Positions 6,722 to 8,966 of a stretch of DNA of 8,966 nucleotides are shown here, one piece after another. The notes under the pieces were generated by a model. It made no database searches and was not told the DNA's origin. It worked only from the letters and a program-made list of their open reading frames with translations. How positions within the stretch are numbered: position 1 is the first letter of the stretch; each line of letters opens with the position of its first letter. A program made the translations under genes and the position numbers. This DNA comes from Bacteroidales bacterium (lineage in GTDB: Bacteria; Bacteroidota; Bacteroidia; Bacteroidales; VadinHA17), in contig JAOZKQ010000077.1 in NCBI GenBank assembly GCA_029935275.1, positions 1-8,966 on the forward strand, read 5' to 3'.

Positions 6722-8248
6722 TTAATGTTTAAAATGTCTAATTCCTGTAAATACCATCGCGATGTTATGGGAATTGCAATACTCTATGGATTCCTTATCC
6801 CTTATTGATCCTCCTGGTTGAATTACAGCAGTAATTCCTGCTTTTCCAGCTATTTCAACTGAGTCAGCAAAGGGGAAGAATGCATCAGAAGACATAACCG
6901 TACCGTTTAAATCGAAATTAAAACTTTTGGCCTTCTCAATTGCATGTTTCAAAGCGTCTATTCTGGAAGTTTGACCTACTCCTGAAGCAATCAGTTGATT
7001 ATTTTTTGCCAGCACTATCGTATTTGATTTTGAATGTTTCACTATTTTATTTGCAAATTCAAGATCAGCATATTCGGTGTCAGTAGGTACCTTAGTTGTA
7101 GCAGGCTCCATGTCTTCAACCGTTTCCGTTTTAATGTCTTTATCCTGGACAAGGGTTCCATTAAGAACGGATCGGTGTAATTTAACAGGAAGATTAATTT
7201 CCTTGTGAATTAAAATAATCCGGTTTTTCTTCTGCTTAAGTACCTCCAATGCATCTGTGTCGTATGCCGGAGCAATAATTGCTTCATAAAACAGCTTATT
7301 GATTTCTACGGCAGTTTCGTAATTAAGTTTGGTATTTGTTATTAAAATTCCTCCAAAAGCTGAAATTGGATCTCCGGCAAGTGCATCTGTCCATGCATCA
7401 ATGAGTTTGGGTCTGGAAGCAAGGCCACATGCATTGTTGTGTTTGAGTACTGCAAAAGTGGTTTCTTTGAAGTCTGAAATAAGGTTAACTGCAGCATCAA
7501 TATCAAGCAGATTATTGTATGAAATTTCTTTTCCGTGAATCTTTTCAAAGATGGCATCAAAGTCTCCAAAAAACATACCTTTTTGATGGGGGTTTTCTCC
7601 ATATCGCAGGACACGACCTTTGGTTTCACTTATTTTAAAAGATGGGATATCCTCACTGGTGTTGAAATAGTTAAAAATATGCATGTCATAATGAGAGGAT
7701 AGGTTAAAAGCTTCCGCTGCAAAATGTTTGCGTTCATCAATTGTTATTTCACCACTATTTTCATTAAGAAGCTCAAGGAGTTTTGTATATTGTTGCTGCC
7801 CTGAAACAATAAGTACGTCTTTATAATTTTTTGCAGCAGCACGGATCAGGGAAATTCCACCAATGTCAATTTTCTCAATTACAGATGCATGGTCTGACCC
7901 GGAGGCTACAGTTTCCTCGAAAGGATAAAGATCCACAATGACCATATCAATGGCCGGAATTTCATATTGTTTGAGCTCTTCCTGATCTGAGATTAATGAC
8001 CTTCTGGCAAGGATCCCTCCGAAAACTTTGGGGTGCAGGGTCTTAACCCTTCCTCCTAAAATAGATGGGTAGGAAGTGAGGTCCTCAACAGCTGAAACTT
8101 CATAGCCCAGTTCTTCAATAAATGATTTGGTTCCTCCCGTAGAGATTAGCTTGATACCCAATTCAGTCAGCTTTTGGATTATTGGTTCCAGCTTGTCTTT
8201 GTGATAAACAGAAATTAAAGCAGTTTTGATTTTTATTACGTTACTCAT
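6722..8248 (-). CDS. purH: Bifunctional AICAR transformylase/IMP cyclohydrolase PurH
   Basis: Catalyses the last two steps of de novo IMP synthesis in the cytosol: formyl transfer from 10-formyl-tetrahydrofolate to AICAR, then ring closure to IMP. The 508-aa protein has an N-terminal MGS-like cyclohydrolase domain (about 1-190: STGGTKSFIEELG at 36-48, GGRVKTLHPKVFGGILARR at 65-83, IDIGGISLIRAAAKN at 127-141). The AICAR transformylase domain follows (about 205-508: RYGENPHQKG at 215-224, the catalytic Lys269-His270 in KHNNACGLA, SAFGG at 296-300, SDAFFPFADSVE at 454-465, QPGGSIRD at 477-484, and the C-terminal GIRHFKH). E. coli PurH is about 529 aa, so this is full length. No purine riboswitch is evident upstream. 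It is the first gene of the minus-strand cluster, and its linkage to mreB is a common Bacteroidetes arrangement. Confidence 0.97.
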   Translation of the reverse strand: MSNVIKIKTALISVYHKDKLEPIIQKLTELGIKLISTGGTKSFIEELGYEVSAVEDLTSYPSILGGRVKTLHPKVFGGILARRSLISDQEELKQYEIPAIDMVIVDLYPFEETVASGSDHASVIEKIDIGGISLIRAAAKNYKDVLIVSGQQQYTKLLELLNENSGEITIDERKHFAAEAFNLSSHYDMHIFNYFNTSEDIPSFKISETKGRVLRYGENPHQKGMFFGDFDAIFEKIHGKEISYNNLLDIDAAVNLISDFKETTFAVLKHNNACGLASRPKLIDAWTDALAGDPISAFGGILITNTKLNYETAVEINKLFYEAIIAPAYDTDALEVLKQKKNRIILIHKEINLPVKLHRSVLNGTLVQDKDIKTETVEDMEPATTKVPTDTEYADLEFANKIVKHSKSNTIVLAKNNQLIASGVGQTSRIDALKHAIEKAKSFNFDLNGTVMSSDAFFPFADSVEIAGKAGITAVIQPGGSIRDKESIEYCNSHNIAMVFTGIRHFKH

Positions 8249-8290
8249 TTGTAAATAGTTGAAAAAATGATGCTTTGAAAAAAACGTGGG

Positions 8291-8307
8291 TAAAATTAGT
8301 AATTTTA
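8291..8307. repeat. AT-only inverted repeat in the purH leader
   Basis: TAAAATT, a three-base loop AGT, then AATTTTA form a perfect 7-bp stem 43-59 bases upstream of the purH ATG. As only A-T pairs form the stem it would be weak in RNA. It may be a protein site or chance in AT-rich DNA. Confidence 0.25.
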
Positions 8308-8560
8308 TTCATTAAAAAAACCTGATAATTCATTATTTTTAGTACTTTTTTTAGACTTTATTTATGCTTGTCAATTCCTTAATTTAGCTAAATATCTTTT
8401 TAGTTTGGATTGTGTAATAATGGCTTATTAAATGGATGATTTAAAAAATGCTTAAGTGCTTAAATGTATGAATGATAAAATGGAAGAGTATGTAACTGCG
8501 AATGGTTAAAAGTTTTATAGTTCCTTTTTGTTCTTCTAAAATTTATTCACGCCCGTCCAA

Positions 8561-8593
8561 ATGCCCGCCTGGATTATTCGGGCATGGTATGCC
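8561..8593. repeat. GC-rich element with two mutually exclusive hairpins
   Basis: ATGCCCG (8561-8567) and CGGGCAT (8579-8585) form a perfect 7-bp stem with an 11-base loop. The second arm also reads GGCAT (8581-8585), which pairs with ATGCC (8589-8593) across a 3-base loop. The shared middle segment can therefore join only one stem at a time. The element stands out from the AT-rich surroundings. No T-run follows on the plus strand, so it is not a standard terminator for that strand. Its role is unknown; a degraded dispersed repeat is possible. Confidence 0.5.
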
Positions 8594-8738
8594 ACGAGGA
8601 AATTTTAAACACTAGTTCAACCTTGCCTGCAGTAAAACAGCTTAAATACTGATTATGCACCATTTTTATTAATATCATGCTTGTACAATATTAACCATGG
8701 AACCTGGGGTGAATATTTGATAAGAGTCATAGAATTAT

Positions 8739-8750
8739 AGTGATATCACT
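8739..8750. promoter_or_regulatory. 12-bp perfect palindrome, possible operator
   Basis: AGTGATATCACT is a perfect 12-bp dyad 118 bases upstream of the permease start and overlaps the first heptamer repeat by three bases. Such dyads are typical of binding sites for dimeric regulators, but no cognate regulator is visible in the window, and the distance to an actual promoter is unknown. Confidence 0.3.
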
Positions 8751-8775
8751 TTTTACTTTCGACTTTTTACTTTGC
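8748..8775. repeat. Four tandem ACTTTNN heptamers
   Basis: The units are ACTTTTT, ACTTTCG, ACTTTTT and ACTTTGC, without spacers; equivalently, a 12-base unit ACTTTTTACTTT occurs twice with a 14-base period. Short ACTTT-based tandem repeats of this kind are a familiar sight in Bacteroidetes intergenic DNA (from memory, not checked). Copy number could vary by slippage. Confidence 0.6.
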
Positions 8776-8868
8776 ATTGATTTTAATATATTTTGGGGGA
8801 GTCAACAAAATCATTAATTTTATGCTTTGGATTTTTAGACATTCTGTGATCAGGTATAATATTTTACT

Positions 8869-8966
8869 ATGTTTTTAAGATTACTTAAAGAGAGCCTTAT
8901 GTTTGCTTATCACTCAGTTATAGTGAATAAGCTACGTACTTTTCTATCGCTTTTTGGGATTACTAT
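8869..8966 (+). CDS. ABC transporter permease, MacB/FtsX type (N-terminal part, cut by right edge)
   Basis: An ATG at 8869 opens a frame that runs off the window after 32 complete codons. The start reads MFLRLLKESLMFAYHSV, followed by NKLRTFLSLFGIT. This is the typical beginning of the MacB-like periplasmic-core/FtsX permeases of Bacteroidetes: a short amphipathic cytoplasmic lead, the NKLRTFLS motif and entry into the first membrane helix. Such permeases pair with a MacB-like ATPase and an outer-membrane partner to export substrates or drive periplasmic mechanics; the substrate cannot be told from this fragment. It is transcribed divergently from purH. Only a weak AGG lies 15 bases before the start. 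An alternative start at the internal Met (residue 11) would lose part of the conserved lead. Confidence 0.8.
   Translation, partial: MFLRLLKESLMFAYHSVIVNKLRTFLSLFGIT

Larger units (their letters stand above)
1043..8248 (-). other. Probable operon purH-mreB-mreC-mreD-mrdA-rodA
   Basis: Six co-directional genes have gaps of 32, 30 and 17 bases and overlaps of 8 bases (mreC/mreD) and 20 bases (mrdA/rodA). I found no convincing hairpin-plus-T terminator in the gaps. One transcript starting upstream of purH is the simplest reading; an internal promoter inside purH cannot be excluded by eye. The last five genes supply the core of the lateral-wall elongation machine, while purH supplies nucleotides. 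Confidence 0.85.
8249..8868. other. Divergent intergenic region between purH and the ABC permease
   Basis: This 620-base, mostly very AT-rich stretch holds no credible gene; the open frames are tiny, for example 13 codons from an ATG near 8470. It must carry the purH promoter on the minus strand and probably the permease promoter on the plus strand. I found no exact match to the Bacteroidetes TAnnTTTG minus-7 element on either side. It contains an AT-only inverted repeat near purH, a GC-rich hairpin element in the middle, and a palindrome plus heptamer repeats about 95-130 bases before the permease start; these are listed separately. Confidence 0.7.

Noticed and set aside
7342..7629. 95-codon minus-strand frame within purH
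   Set aside because: Alternative-frame shadow of the purH transformylase domain, which is continuous across the same bases.
8257..8420. Purine or folate riboswitch ahead of purH
   Set aside because: The minus-strand leader is almost entirely A/T with no conserved aptamer core that I recognise and only a weak 7-bp AT stem.
8771..8830. Bacteroidetes-type promoter elements (TTTG with TATATTTTG or TATGCTTTG)
   Set aside because: Both candidates miss the TAnnTTTG spacing by one base, and such near matches are common in AT-rich DNA.
8855..8860. TATAAT as a minus-10 promoter box for the permease
   Set aside because: It lies only 8 bases before the start codon, leaving almost no leader, and the classic sigma-70 consensus is not the usual promoter form in Bacteroidetes.

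Overview
The window looks like chromosomal DNA from a member of the Bacteroidetes, probably a Bacteroidales-like lineage. The support is an AT-rich sequence, mostly weak or absent Shine-Dalgarno sites, the purH-mreB-mreC-mreD-mrdA-rodA gene order typical of that phylum, and a characteristic FtsX/MacB-type permease start next to purH. This assignment rests on recognising gene order and protein style, not on a database search.

Layout: positions 2-163 (+) hold the C-terminal tail of an unidentified protein cut by the left edge, followed by an AT-rich gap with one doubtful 41-codon reading frame. Positions 409-1035 (+) encode an AcpH-type acyl-carrier-protein phosphodiesterase. It converges, with only 7 bases between stop codons, on a six-gene minus-strand cluster at 1043-8248. 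In transcription order the cluster is purH (last two steps of IMP synthesis), mreB (actin-like filament), mreC and mreD (periplasmic/membrane scaffold), mrdA (PBP2 transpeptidase) and rodA (SEDS glycosyltransferase). Gaps are 32, 30 and 17 bases and two junctions overlap (8 and 20 bases), so it is very likely one operon. A 620-base non-coding stretch (8249-8868) separates purH from a divergent ABC-transporter permease whose first 32 codons are present at 8869-8966 (+).

How the genes work together: MreB, MreC, MreD, PBP2 and RodA form the elongasome, which builds lateral-wall peptidoglycan. RodA polymerises lipid II, PBP2 crosslinks the product and MreC activates the pair, while MreB and MreD organise it. 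purH heads the operon, so purine synthesis and wall elongation probably share a transcript. AcpH acts on acyl carrier protein and is a separate unit.

I see no defence system, mobile element, CRISPR array, tRNA or rRNA, and no clear sign of a new multi-gene system. The points most worth a second look are: (i) a roughly 100-residue insertion in RodA that appears to add four membrane segments to the usual SEDS fold; (ii) a Cys/His-rich segment in PBP2 that resembles a variant of the zinc site known in proteobacterial PBP2; and (iii) compact structure in the purH/permease intergenic region: a 12-bp perfect palindrome joined to four heptamer repeats, and a GC-rich element that can form two mutually exclusive hairpins.
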